This document shows, piece after piece, positions 16,890 through 26,448 of a stretch of 64,000 nucleotides of DNA. The notes under the pieces were generated by a model. It had not been told where the DNA came from. It saw only the letters and a list, made by a program, of their open reading frames with translations, and made no database searches. Every line of letters begins with the position of its first letter. The stretch's first letter is position 1. This DNA comes from Flammeovirga sp. OC4 (GTDB lineage Bacteria > Bacteroidota > Bacteroidia > Cytophagales > Flammeovirgaceae), in the NCBI RefSeq assembly GCF_000812565.1, contig NZ_JTAM01000048.1, positions 1 through 64,000 on the forward strand, written 5' to 3'. The translations under genes were made by a program, and so were the position numbers.

Positions 16890-18857
16890 TTAATTTTCCA
16901 CCAACTGAATGGCCTCCTCTACATAGGAACGATATTTTTTAGAATAACTTTTTAAAAACCCTCTTAGTTCCTCTTTAAAGGGTTTTGTAGTATCTATAAC
17001 TTCTGATAGTCTGAAAGCGGGTTTGATAACAACACCTAACTTTGCTTTACTCATTCGTTTGTCAAAGAACGACAAAGCAATTGGAACAATCAAAGGATCA
17101 ATACCAGAATGATTCGCAATCATAAAAGCACCCGGCTTAAAATCTACGGGAGATTGATGTGTTTCCCTACTTGTTCCTTCTGGACTCAAAATCAAATTAA
17201 TACCCTCTTTTAATTTTGAGCTCGCTTCATCGAAAAACAGGTTTCTATTTCTTCTCTTCTCTTCATCAGACATTTTAGACGGATCAGAATCTGCAGTTCT
17301 TACCCCAATATGCCCCAATTTATTATAATAATCTTGGTGTCCGTATTCTGGTCCCTTTCCAATTCTTACAACTCTCAACCCTGAATCCTTGTAAAACTTA
17401 AAAAGTAACATTGAAATGAAATGAGAATCCAATGTAATTTGGAAATTGTTAGGCAATGTATAATAAGGGTGATTGAGTAAGTGATTATAAATAAAGATAT
17501 TTCCTGACTCTTTTGGTATATTTTCTAACCCCTCAATTTTGATATCTAGATAAGCAATTGCTTTTTCAAACAACTCAGAACACTCGTTTCTAAGCTGGCT
17601 TGCCGGAATTGTTTTAGGAGCTTTAATGACATGATTCGTCATTTTCTTTAACCCTTCCATAAATAAGTACTCCTTACGTAAAGGAGCTGTTACTTTCACA
17701 AAAAGATTGGCTAAGCTTCTTTCCTGACCTACTCCTGTTTTACTTAATTGGTCCAAAAGATCAAAAGCAATTCCTTGTGTCAGTTTTTCTGATAATAATG
17801 ATGGAATTTTATGGATATCAGAAGTCACATTCAATTGTGCTCCCGCTTGATCAATCATGGTCTGAATCGTCAATAGTTCTCGATCATACGTCTGCGTGAT
17901 GACTTGAGCGCGCACAGCTTTCAGTGCACTCCCCAACAACCATAATAGTCTATACATAAAGACCATTCCGAGGTTTGGAAACTCACCATAAAGTACCAAT
18001 AGATCTATTCTCTGAATTTCCAATACTTCAATAGGTTCTAATACCACTAATTCCATAAAGTTAGGAATGGCATCAAAACTTGCTGCACTCCAAAGGATCA
18101 CTTGTCCTCTTTCCTGTAAAATATCAGAAGTATAGATTTCTCCATTATCCTTCACATAATTCAAAGCTACTTTTCCACTTTTGAGCACCATAAATTTATT
18201 GGAAGCTTCTCCTTTGGAAAGTAATTTCTCGCCTTGTTTATAATATTTTGTATCACTGATATTGGCTAATTTCATGAGGTGCCAATCAGAGAAGGGGTTG
18301 AAGAAATTGCTTTGTCTGAAAAACTCCAAATTAGATTCTACAGGCCCTTTGTCCTGGAAAGAGGTATAAGTGGTATTTCCTTCCAATGAATCAACGGTCA
18401 TTGGGATGGACCCTTGAATCCAGACATTTCGAGCATCTCTTAATAAATGAGTGCTATATAATAAGGTTGAGGAAAGAAAATGCATACCAATTTGAGGGTT
18501 ACTATCAAAAAGATCCCTCAAAAGTTGGTTGTCCCACACAACAACCTGTGTTTTTCCTTTTGCTTTGGCCGTAGTAGCAAAGCGGTAAGGTTCCCTAAAA
18601 CCTGACCATCCAATTGGCGTTCCTTTTTCATTATTCTCACCCACTGTTAATCCACCACGCTGATCACCTACATTAAGATGGTATTCTACTTTCCCAGAGT
18701 AAAGGATATAGAACTGTTCAGCTGATGCAAATTGTAAAGTGATAATTTCATCATCTTCAAAAGTAACTAACTCTGCATTTTCTGAAAGAATCTCTAATTC
18801 TGATTCGTTTAGCCTGTCTGCAAATGGTAGTTCAAGTAGTGTTGTAGTTAATGGCAT
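16890..18857 (-). CDS. Fusion of two cyclic-nucleotide-binding domains with a PlsC-type acyltransferase
   Basis: The protein has 655 residues. Residues about 15-140 and 185-300 are two cNMP/Crp-like beta-roll domains (QFYILYSGKVEYHLN and KFMVLKSGKVALNY mark equivalent strands). A helical linker runs to about 440. Residues about 440-655 are a PlsC/LPLAT acyltransferase with IFIYNHLLNHPYY near 455-467, LSPEGTSRE near 558-565 and FKPGAFMIANHSG near 573-585. The usual NHxxxxD motif is degenerate. Such a protein could couple nucleotide or other effector binding to phospholipid acylation, but the phosphate-binding residues of the cNMP domains are not obviously conserved. It is followed closely by the SGNH hydrolase gene. 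Confidence 0.87.
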   Translation of the reverse strand: MPLTTTLLELPFADRLNESELEILSENAELVTFEDDEIITLQFASAEQFYILYSGKVEYHLNVGDQRGGLTVGENNEKGTPIGWSGFREPYRFATTAKAKGKTQVVVWDNQLLRDLFDSNPQIGMHFLSSTLLYSTHLLRDARNVWIQGSIPMTVDSLEGNTTYTSFQDKGPVESNLEFFRQSNFFNPFSDWHLMKLANISDTKYYKQGEKLLSKGEASNKFMVLKSGKVALNYVKDNGEIYTSDILQERGQVILWSAASFDAIPNFMELVVLEPIEVLEIQRIDLLVLYGEFPNLGMVFMYRLLWLLGSALKAVRAQVITQTYDRELLTIQTMIDQAGAQLNVTSDIHKIPSLLSEKLTQGIAFDLLDQLSKTGVGQERSLANLFVKVTAPLRKEYLFMEGLKKMTNHVIKAPKTIPASQLRNECSELFEKAIAYLDIKIEGLENIPKESGNIFIYNHLLNHPYYTLPNNFQITLDSHFISMLLFKFYKDSGLRVVRIGKGPEYGHQDYYNKLGHIGVRTADSDPSKMSDEEKRRNRNLFFDEASSKLKEGINLILSPEGTSRETHQSPVDFKPGAFMIANHSGIDPLIVPIALSFFDKRMSKAKLGVVIKPAFRLSEVIDTTKPFKEELRGFLKSYSKKYRSYVEEAIQLVEN

Positions 18858-18953
18858 AGATAGTACTAGTTTGGACAGTTTTCAAAAAATTTCCCGTAAA
18901 ATAGCCGATTCTTAAGAACTTAACAAAAGGATAAAATACACTTAAACTAAGTA

Positions 18954-21900
18954 TTATTCCTCCGACGAATTAAAGTAGACTTCGATTTTATGAAATAGTT
19001 GCTCTTGACAGTCTTTGATATCTTTAGCTTTGACCGTCCATTTTTCTGTTACTTTGTTTTCTGATATTAAGTGTAATTTCAAGAGAATATTATTTTTATG
19101 AACCTCATATTTACCCCTTATTATATAAGTATTAGGCCCTTTTGCATTTTTCTGATAGCGCACTGTCAATTCCTTTTCCTCTGCCTTTAACACAAAATAA
19201 GTCTTCACTTGCTGACTGAGGTGGAGGTGATCAGCCCAAGTTTCTGCATCTTCTAAATAGATGGCCGAAATCAATTTTTTCTGAATAGAAAGTGTGATAC
19301 TGTCTCTAACGGCTTGAGGTAATTCTGCAATATAAAAACTACCTGCACCAACCGGCACCCTGTATTCTGGCTGTTGTTCGCCACTCATGGCTGAGGCTAA
19401 TTGAGGAACAGACTCTACTGCATGAGCAAATAAATCTTGTACATCAACGAATCGACCTTCGTCCAACTCTCCTCTTTTCAAATAATCCAACAAAGAATAA
19501 GTGAGTAAACCGTGCTCTAGATAAGACGATTCATAGCTGACTTTATCAGAAGAAGCACCTGAAAGCATAAACATTCCTGTCTTGGCTCTCATCCTTTCCA
19601 AAGCCCTCTTCTTCATTCCTTCCTCATTATAATCCCTCGAAGTAATCAATTCTGTAGAAAAAGAACCTGCATGACAAGCATCTACTACAAACACCTGCTT
19701 CGAAATTGGGATTTCTTTAATCCAATCCAAAAGCTCAGTTCCATTAATAGTGTAATTGTTTTTGATATCAGGATCAGAAAGATCACTGTTACTCATATCT
19801 TTGGTTAGAAAATGGAAATCATTATCACCCTCATTGTTTTCGGCAACGGCCCCATGTCCTGCAAGAAAGACAAATAGAATATCAGAAGAGTTTGCTCTTT
19901 GGTGAATACTTTCAAAAGCCGCTTTAATATTTTCTTTTGTAGGTTGAAGTACTTCTTCCTCGGCATCGGTTGTCAGCAGTTGAATGACAGAATTTTTGAC
20001 ACCAAATAATTTTTCACTTCCCACATCAATAGCCTCATACATTGCTTTTGCATCATCCGCTGCATACTTCAAATCCAACAACCGTCCCCTGTAATCCGAA
20101 ACACCCACGATGACACCGTACAATGTTGGAGGAGCTTCCAATTCTATTTCCTTTCCCTTATACTTTAGTTTAATTCCTCTCCCATTCAGTGTCCCTGCCT
20201 TGTTGGAAGTAAGTACCATTATATCATTTTCTTGATTAGGAATAAGGTGTATTTTCACTTTATCCAAAAGGATAGTATAATACTCTTTTCCTTCATAAAT
20301 TTCTTTTTGACCTTCCTTCAACACATCCGTAATGACTTCCTTATTATTGATATAAAGACTTACAACTCCAATTCCACCACCTCTATCAATTACTTCTATG
20401 TATAATTTTCCCTCTCTTTCAAAAGTATTTGTTTTGGGGAAAAGTGATAAATCACTCAAAGGAGGCACTTTTCTTAAAGGATTACCTTGTAAAATTTCAT
20501 AAGCCAAACCCGGTTCCCAATATTTATCTTTCAATTGATCAAAATCAATCGTTTCTGTACCATACACATAATAAAGTTCACTCATATTGAGGTCTCCCAC
20601 ATCAAACAAGCCCGAATGATGCTCAATGACCCACTTCCCTTCATCTGTCACAATGATCTCTCCTCCTTTCCTTTTCTTTTTAATATCCCATATTTCAAAG
20701 GTGGTATTGGTTCTGATTGCAAAAAATACATTTTGGTCTATATAAGATATGATATCGACCATCGGAATAGAAGCCCCTTCAAACTGTTCTATTTTTTTAC
20801 TCAAATCTTTATTCCAAATAGAAATATCTCCCGCTCTCTTGCCGAAAATCCATTGTTGCTTTTTGGATAAATAATCAATTTCCAAAATATCCTCAGAAGG
20901 TACGTTATGTTCAACGACCGCCCAATCTCCACAATTCCAAGCATAGATTCCTTTCTTGCCGCTGACTACTAATTGCTTCCCATCTTCTGAAAATTCTAAA
21001 TCGTTTAGCCATAAATCAGGTACGGTAGTTTCAAAAATGATTTTCTGTTTTTCTAAGCTATATACTATCAATTTCCGGTCTCTCCCAATAGAGGCTATAG
21101 TTCGTGCATCACTATCATTTTCTACACAAACTACTGCTCCATTATGCTGATAAAGTAACTTGTTGGTCGATTTTTTACTATTCCACAAAAGTACATCACC
21201 ACCTTTTGTCCCCACGGCTACTTGACCAATGATAGGCACATTCGTCAGGGTCATTCCTTTATGCTCTAGTCGCAGAGTATCTAATAACTCCCCATGATCA
21301 GACCATATTTTCACTAAACTATCCGCTCCGGTAGTGATCCATTTATTACCATTTAGTGTATATTCTAATGCTGAAGCATATTCATGATGTACCTTCCAGC
21401 TTCTTGTAACAACGTGTTCATTGGGTTCCCATGAATAAAAAATCCCATCCGTTGACACGAAAGCAATCGCTCCGGTAGCAAGGTTGATCTCTCCATCAAC
21501 GAGGTGTCCCTTTACAGGTCTCCATCTCACATTAGTTTGAGAATTTCCAACTTCTAATTTCCATACTGATATAGATCCATCTTTATTAGAAAATGCTGCA
21601 TACTGCGTACTTTCGGTAAAAACCATTTTCTCAAAATCATCTCTCACCCCTAAAGGTTCTTTATTGATTTTACCGTTTTTATAACTATAGAAATAAATGT
21701 TTTGAGCTTTTGTAGCAAAAACTAATACATTAAAAAAAGAGGAGTATTTCAAGTCTATAATAGGCGTATTATCAGGAGAGGTCATTTGATCTACTAATGT
21801 GTCCGCATTTATATCCCATATTTTGATGGTTTTATCCCATGATGCCGTGACTATTAGAGAATCAGAAGGAATATAATCAATTGCCGAAATCCAATCTGTA

Positions 21901-22496
21901 TGCAAACCTTTTTTAGCAACATTAGTTCTATCAAACCCTCTCCAAACCACAATGTCTCCTTCCATTTTCCCAACCGTCAGCCATTTCATTTTAAAGGAGT
22001 AATTTAAAGCGGAAAAATTGCCCAAGTCTGATTTAATCTCCATTCCATCAGGTGCCAATTGTTTATTTTCCCAATCCAAACGGTAAATCATACCACCTTT
22101 TGTAATAAACAGGAGAAAACCAGCGACAAACTTCAGTTTAAAAACTTCTCCCTCTACTTCATCAAACTCATAAACAACCTCTTGAGAATTCAGATGAATA
22201 ATCTTGACCTTGCCGTCCATTCCCGCCGTAGCTAAATGTTGATTATCTGTAGAAAAACAAAGCGATGTAATCCCAACTTCATGAGGGTAAAGTGTGTACA
22301 ATAATCTTTTATCATCAATATTCCACACTTTTACTGCTGCGTCTTCACCAGCGGTAGCCAACAATTTCGCATCATTGGTGATCGCCAAGTCTTTTACTTT
22401 CCCCAAATGTCCAGTTGATAAAGTCAATTGAAGCGTTTGAGCATAATGTAGAGTATGATAAAGAAGAAGGAATAAGAGTAATAAACGTACTTTCAA
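18954..22496 (-). CDS. Exported WD40-repeat protein with a caspase-like (C14) peptidase domain
   Basis: The protein has 1180 residues. A signal peptide (MKVRLLLLFLLLYHTLHYAQ) is followed by about ten or more WD40 repeats (residues about 25-650; GHLGKVKDLAITNDAKLLAT is a typical unit), a short beta-rich linker, and a peptidase C14 domain from about 792 to 1055. The catalytic pair is visible: His881 in FLAGHGA and Cys941 in VDACHAGS. A final 120-residue domain is unrecognised. WD40 plus caspase-like proteins occur widely in complex bacteria, usually in the cytosol; the signal peptide here implies periplasmic or surface action. It may share a transcript with the cNMP-PlsC gene 96 nt downstream. 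Confidence 0.93.
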   Translation of the reverse strand: MKVRLLLLFLLLYHTLHYAQTLQLTLSTGHLGKVKDLAITNDAKLLATAGEDAAVKVWNIDDKRLLYTLYPHEVGITSLCFSTDNQHLATAGMDGKVKIIHLNSQEVVYEFDEVEGEVFKLKFVAGFLLFITKGGMIYRLDWENKQLAPDGMEIKSDLGNFSALNYSFKMKWLTVGKMEGDIVVWRGFDRTNVAKKGLHTDWISAIDYIPSDSLIVTASWDKTIKIWDINADTLVDQMTSPDNTPIIDLKYSSFFNVLVFATKAQNIYFYSYKNGKINKEPLGVRDDFEKMVFTESTQYAAFSNKDGSISVWKLEVGNSQTNVRWRPVKGHLVDGEINLATGAIAFVSTDGIFYSWEPNEHVVTRSWKVHHEYASALEYTLNGNKWITTGADSLVKIWSDHGELLDTLRLEHKGMTLTNVPIIGQVAVGTKGGDVLLWNSKKSTNKLLYQHNGAVVCVENDSDARTIASIGRDRKLIVYSLEKQKIIFETTVPDLWLNDLEFSEDGKQLVVSGKKGIYAWNCGDWAVVEHNVPSEDILEIDYLSKKQQWIFGKRAGDISIWNKDLSKKIEQFEGASIPMVDIISYIDQNVFFAIRTNTTFEIWDIKKKRKGGEIIVTDEGKWVIEHHSGLFDVGDLNMSELYYVYGTETIDFDQLKDKYWEPGLAYEILQGNPLRKVPPLSDLSLFPKTNTFEREGKLYIEVIDRGGGIGVVSLYINNKEVITDVLKEGQKEIYEGKEYYTILLDKVKIHLIPNQENDIMVLTSNKAGTLNGRGIKLKYKGKEIELEAPPTLYGVIVGVSDYRGRLLDLKYAADDAKAMYEAIDVGSEKLFGVKNSVIQLLTTDAEEEVLQPTKENIKAAFESIHQRANSSDILFVFLAGHGAVAENNEGDNDFHFLTKDMSNSDLSDPDIKNNYTINGTELLDWIKEIPISKQVFVVDACHAGSFSTELITSRDYNEEGMKKRALERMRAKTGMFMLSGASSDKVSYESSYLEHGLLTYSLLDYLKRGELDEGRFVDVQDLFAHAVESVPQLASAMSGEQQPEYRVPVGAGSFYIAELPQAVRDSITLSIQKKLISAIYLEDAETWADHLHLSQQVKTYFVLKAEEKELTVRYQKNAKGPNTYIIRGKYEVHKNNILLKLHLISENKVTEKWTVKAKDIKDCQEQLFHKIEVYFNSSEE

Positions 22497-22659
22497 AAGA
22501 AGAGGTATTTAAATGAAATAGACTGAATTTGTATTTGTAATGTACAACTTTGGTCTTAATAATAAACACATGTATCACTATCAATCCACCTCTTCGATGA
22601 TTTATTTAAAAAGGACAGAGAAACTATGTCATGATACAATGAAATTAGCCGTATTCTTC

Positions 22660-22667
22660 TATATTTG
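22660..22667 (+). promoter_or_regulatory. Bacteroidota -7 box TATATTTG
   Basis: TATATTTG lies 63 bp before the ATG at 22730 and matches TAnnTTTG. It is the likely promoter of the two small membrane-protein genes. Confidence 0.55.
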
Positions 22668-22729
22668 TCTATCTTTTAATTTTTAAGATTATTTTTTATC
22701 CTACCATCATTTAGGGTTGATCTTTTTAT

Positions 22730-23140
22730 ATGTCTAGAAGGAATTCATTACGCAATAAAATATTTACCGAAGAAGAACAAGCCCGTCAGAAAGAACGGTT
22801 TGACAATATCATCAGTGCCATTGTAAAACTGATAGAGACTTATGCTAAACTGTTCAGTATTCAGATCAAAACAGGCTTAGCTGGAACACTTTCGGTCATT
22901 GCAATTTTTGTGATTATGCTGACATTTTTAACGCTTGCCTTTGCCTTTTTTGCATTGGGGTTTGCTTTATTTGTCAATTACATTTTCTCATGGCCATCCT
23001 TTGCAGGATTTACGATTGTAGGGGTATTTTGTGTAGGCCTTTTTGGTCTGGCACTTTATTACACTACGCATTTGCGTAATCAGTTCCTTATTTGGATCGA
23101 TGAAGCCATTGATAGATTGCAAGAAGAAAATAATGAATAA
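22730..23140 (+). CDS. Phage-holin-superfamily III / YqjE-like membrane protein
   Basis: This 136-residue protein has two strong membrane segments (about residues 55-85 and 90-115: LSVIAIFVIMLTFLTLAFAF and FAGFTIVGVFCVGLFGLALY) between charged ends. The arrangement and the opening (LIETYAKLFSIQIKTGLAGT) fit the YqjE/holin superfamily III group, which despite the name is usually a chromosomal stress or membrane protein. There is no phage context here. It precedes a second small membrane-associated gene by 12 nt, as yqjE does yqjD-type partners in other bacteria. Confidence 0.75.
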   Translation: MSRRNSLRNKIFTEEEQARQKERFDNIISAIVKLIETYAKLFSIQIKTGLAGTLSVIAIFVIMLTFLTLAFAFFALGFALFVNYIFSWPSFAGFTIVGVFCVGLFGLALYYTTHLRNQFLIWIDEAIDRLQEENNE

Positions 23141-23152
23141 CCTATATTTCTT

Positions 23153-23578
23153 ATGAGCGAGCAAAAAACAAATACAGTTAGAGAAAAATTAAAAGCAGAA
23201 AAGATCCAGCTCAAAGAGCAAACTAAATTAGCTAAACAAGAATTAGTAGATTTAGCACAAGGAACCGTTTCTGAAACACAACAAGATATAAAAAAGATTT
23301 TTACGTACGGTGCAGCACTTGTAGTGACCTATGGTATATCACAATGGGCACTGCGTATTCACAAAAGTAGAAGTCAAAAGAAATACTTAAAAAAACTTTC
23401 AAAACTTGAAGTTCCTACCAAAAAAGGTAAGAAAATTGTAAGTACTGATACGCACGAAAGCAGGGTTCCATCTTTTGGAAAAATGCTTCGTGAAGAGGCC
23501 ACAGTTTTCCTTATGGGAGTGGCTAAAGAAGAAATTTTGAATTATTTAGAAAGTCGCAAAGAAAAAAAGAAGAAATAA
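23153..23578 (+). CDS. Small membrane-associated protein with coiled-coil ends
   Basis: The 141-residue protein has an N-terminal lysine/glutamine-rich coiled coil (about residues 1-45), one moderately hydrophobic segment (FTYGAALVVTYGISQWAL, about 50-67), and a basic C-terminus. It follows the YqjE-like gene by 12 nt and is likely co-expressed. I do not recognise a named family; a YqjD/ElaB-like role is possible but unproven. Confidence 0.7.
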   Translation: MSEQKTNTVREKLKAEKIQLKEQTKLAKQELVDLAQGTVSETQQDIKKIFTYGAALVVTYGISQWALRIHKSRSQKKYLKKLSKLEVPTKKGKKIVSTDTHESRVPSFGKMLREEATVFLMGVAKEEILNYLESRKEKKKK

Positions 23579-23717
23579 AGTAACTCACTTTCAAATACTT
23601 AACGACGTATACGTATGCTTGCATAACTTATACGATCTGTTAATGATGAAGATACTTGCAGTTATAAATTCTAATTCATTTCTTTGCAGTTAAATTGGTC
23701 AACTAAAAGTTATTAAG

Positions 23718-23954
23718 ATGTCCGAAATTGCAGAAAAAGTAAAACAAATTATCGTTGATAAGCTTGGTGTAGAAGAATCAGATGTAACACCAGAGGCTTC
23801 ATTCACAAACGATTTAGGTGCTGACTCACTTGACACTGTTGAGTTAATCATGGAATTTGAAAAAGAATTCAACACTTCTATTCCTGATGATCAAGCAGAA
23901 AGCATCACAACTGTAGGTAACGCAATCGAATACCTTGAAGAGAACGTAAAGTAA
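23718..23954 (+). CDS. acpP: Acyl carrier protein
   Basis: The 78-residue acidic protein is a typical type II ACP. It carries the acyl chain on 4'-phosphopantetheine attached to the serine in [16 protein letters not shown] (about Ser37). Length and sequence are canonical. It lies upstream of fabF and rnc, the standard Bacteroidota order. The 125-bp gap to fabF holds a hairpin with a T-run, which may keep ACP expression above that of fabF. Confidence 0.98.
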   Translation: MSEIAEKVKQIIVDKLGVEESDVTPEASFTNDLGADSLDTVELIMEFEKEFNTSIPDDQAESITTVGNAIEYLEENVK

Positions 23955-23993
23955 TTTACACTCCCTTTAAAATAAGCGAATCAGACGCTAGCG

Positions 23994-24056
23994 AACCTGA
24001 TAGTGCAAGTACCTCAGTTTTTTCTAGGTGCTAAATCTGTCAGGTTTGTTTTTTTG
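23994..24056 (+). terminator. Structured attenuator-like hairpin between acpP and fabF
   Basis: The outer stem AACCTGA/TCAGGTT (23994-24000 and 24040-24046) encloses an inner stem AGTACCT/AGGTGCT. It is followed by TTGTTTTTTTGGG. Partial termination here would raise acpP relative to fabF; this is inference. Confidence 0.6.
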
Positions 24057-24079
24057 GGATCTTCCAAAATCAAAATCTT

Positions 24080-25333
24080 ATGAACGCTAGAAGAGTTGTA
24101 ATAACTGGAATTGGTGCATTAACACCACTAGGCAACACTGTTGAAGAGTATTGGGCAAATTTAGAAAAAGGGGTTAGCGGTGCTACTCCAATCACTAAGT
24201 TTGATGCCTCGAAATTCAAAACTCAATTTGCTTGCGAAGTGAAAGGCTTCGTAGCAACTGATTATATTGACCGCAAAGAGGTTCGTAAAATGGATCTCGT
24301 AAGCCAATATGGTGTTGCGGTAGCTAAACAAGCCATTGAAGATTCTGGAATGGACTTAGACGCTGTTAATAAAGAGCGTTTTGGTGTCATTTGGGGTTCA
24401 GGAATCGGTGGTCTAAAATCCTTCCAAGACGAGGTTTCTGGCTTCGCTTTGGGTGACGGGACACCACGTTTTAATCCTTTCTTCATTCCGAAGATGATTC
24501 CTGACTTAATACCTGGTCATATTTCTATGACTTGGGGACTAAAAGGACCTAACTTCACGACTGTATCAGCATGTGCTTCTGCGACTAACGCAATGGTAGA
24601 TGCTTTCAATTATATTCGTTTTGGAATGGCTGACCTATTCGTAACTGGTGGCTCTGAAGCTGCAGTTTGCGAAGCGGGTATCGGTGGTTTCAATGCTTTA
24701 CGTGCATTATCAACACGTAATGATGATCCTGCAACTGCCTCAAGACCTTTTGATGCAAACAGAGATGGATTTGTACTTGGTGAAGGTGCCGGTGCATTTA
24801 TCTTCGAAGAATTAGAGCATGCAAAAGCGAGAGGTGCAAAAATCTATGGTGAAGTAATTGGTGGTGGTATGACTGCTGATGCTTATCATATGACTGCTCC
24901 TCACCCAGAGGGAGAAGGTTCAAGCAGAGTAATGGCTGAGGCAATGAAAGATGCTGGAATCGAGCCGAAAGATGTTGATTATATCAACGTTCACGGTACT
25001 TCTACTCCACTTGGTGATATCGGAGAGGTAAACGCAATCAAAAAAGTCTTTGGAGAAGATGCTTATAACTTAAGTATCTCTTCTACTAAATCTATGACAG
25101 GTCACCTTTTGGGTGCTGCAGGTGCAGTAGAAGCATTAGCATGTTTATTAGTTCTTAATAAAGGTGTGATCCCTCCAACGATCAACAATACTACTCCAGA
25201 TGAGAAATTAGATCCTAAATTAAATTGTACTTTCAATGAGGCACAACAACGCGACGTGAATATTGCCTTGTCGAATACATTTGGTTTTGGAGGTCATAAC
25301 TTCTCAATGGTATTCAAAAAGTACGCTGAATAA
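24080..25333 (+). CDS. fabF: 3-oxoacyl-[ACP] synthase II (KAS II)
   Basis: The 417-residue enzyme condenses malonyl-ACP with growing acyl-ACP in type II fatty acid synthesis. The Cys-His-His triad is visible: the cysteine in VSACASATNAM (about 164), a histidine in NVHGTSTPLGD (about 304), and another in KSMTGHLLGAAGA (about 341). The C-terminal NTFGFGGHNFS is also canonical. Its start ATG follows the acpP attenuator, and it is followed by a strong terminator and then rnc. Confidence 0.98.
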   Translation: MNARRVVITGIGALTPLGNTVEEYWANLEKGVSGATPITKFDASKFKTQFACEVKGFVATDYIDRKEVRKMDLVSQYGVAVAKQAIEDSGMDLDAVNKERFGVIWGSGIGGLKSFQDEVSGFALGDGTPRFNPFFIPKMIPDLIPGHISMTWGLKGPNFTTVSACASATNAMVDAFNYIRFGMADLFVTGGSEAAVCEAGIGGFNALRALSTRNDDPATASRPFDANRDGFVLGEGAGAFIFEELEHAKARGAKIYGEVIGGGMTADAYHMTAPHPEGEGSSRVMAEAMKDAGIEPKDVDYINVHGTSTPLGDIGEVNAIKKVFGEDAYNLSISSTKSMTGHLLGAAGAVEALACLLVLNKGVIPPTINNTTPDEKLDPKLNCTFNEAQQRDVNIALSNTFGFGGHNFSMVFKKYAE

Positions 25334-25353
25334 TTTGTACTTTTCTTAGCAGA

Positions 25354-25389
25354 AACCCGTTAGTAAGCCTAATTTCTAACGGGTTTTTT
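25354..25389 (+). terminator. Terminator after fabF
   Basis: The stem AACCCGTTAG/CTAACGGGTT is perfect over 10 bp and is followed by TTTT. rnc probably also has its own promoter. Confidence 0.85.
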
Positions 25390-25533
25390 GTTTTCCTTAA
25401 AAAAAACTCTGTTATCTTTAGTATTCCCTACAAAAAAAAGAATTGAAATAAAACACCTTTGTTTTAGATATTTTTTACATTTTTGGGGAATGTTTTTTAC
25501 TCCTCGAATTTATCGAGACTATAATACTGATCA

Positions 25534-26277
25534 ATGATTTTAGGAAAATTCTTAAAACGATGGGTCACGCCTTATAATGAGCAGGAGAAAAAATTAGCCA
25601 AGGTTGTAACAAGAATTATCGGAAGAAAACCTTTTAACATCAAATTGTATCACCTCGCAATGCAACATACATCTGTTGCTTTCGAAAGTGGAGCAATGAA
25701 AGGTTTTAAAGAATCGAACGAACGTCTTGAATACTTGGGAGACGCCGTTTTAGGTTCGGTGGTAGCGGAATATCTTTTCAAACGCTATCCTTACAAAGAC
25801 GAGGGTTTCCTAACTGAAATTCGTTCTAGAATTGTAAACCGAGAATCTCTTAACCGCTTGGCTGTTAAGATTGGTTTGAGTCAAATGGTCGCTTTTGAAG
25901 GTCGAAAAAACTCTGCATTAAGTCATAAATCAATTTATGGTGATGCAATGGAAGCTTTCATTGGTGCTGTTTATTTAGACAGAGGATTTCACTTCACACG
26001 CAGGTTCATCATTCATAAGTTATTGATGATGCACTATGACATTGAGGAAATCATCTCAACAACAACCAATTTTAAAAGTCTCATTATTGAGTGGGCTCAG
26101 AAGAATAGTAAAACTGTTGATTTTACTATTTCAAAGCAAGGAGGAAAAGACGGAAAACAATTCAAAGTCAACTTAATTATTGACGGAGAAGTGCAAGCAG
26201 TAGGTTCTGGCTATAGTAAGAAAAAAGCCGAACAAGACGCTGCCCGTAAGACTTGTGAAGCGCTGACACTCGCTTAA
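25534..26277 (+). CDS. rnc: Ribonuclease III
   Basis: The 247-residue protein cleaves double-stranded RNA in rRNA and mRNA processing. The catalytic signature ERLEYLGDAVLGSV lies near residues 63-76, with metal-binding GDAMEAFIGAVYLDRG near 131-146. A C-terminal double-stranded RNA-binding domain follows (about 175-245, ending GYSKKKAEQDAARKTCEAL). Position after fabF is typical of Bacteroidota. Confidence 0.97.
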   Translation: MILGKFLKRWVTPYNEQEKKLAKVVTRIIGRKPFNIKLYHLAMQHTSVAFESGAMKGFKESNERLEYLGDAVLGSVVAEYLFKRYPYKDEGFLTEIRSRIVNRESLNRLAVKIGLSQMVAFEGRKNSALSHKSIYGDAMEAFIGAVYLDRGFHFTRRFIIHKLLMMHYDIEEIISTTTNFKSLIIEWAQKNSKTVDFTISKQGGKDGKQFKVNLIIDGEVQAVGSGYSKKKAEQDAARKTCEALTLA

Positions 26278-26300
26278 TTACTGTCAACCACATTAAAAAA

Positions 26301-26336
26301 GGCCCTTTTAGAACTAAAATTCTAAGAGGGCTTTTA
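26301..26336 (+). terminator. Terminator after rnc
   Basis: The stem GGCCCTTTTAGAA pairs with TTCTAAGAGGGCT, with G-T pairs, and is followed by a T-rich tail. Confidence 0.75.
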
Positions 26337-26448
26337 TCTTTTTCGTATCTTTAATTAAATTTCAAATTGTTTACATACGATTTGAGGTTTTCCTATTCAC
26401 TTTTTGAGGTCATAACACCTAATTTTCAATAAGATTACTCTTGAAGAA

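Noticed and set aside
22730-23140. A phage holin as a sign of a prophage
   Set aside because: The holin superfamily III label covers chromosomal YqjE-like proteins, and no phage gene is nearby.
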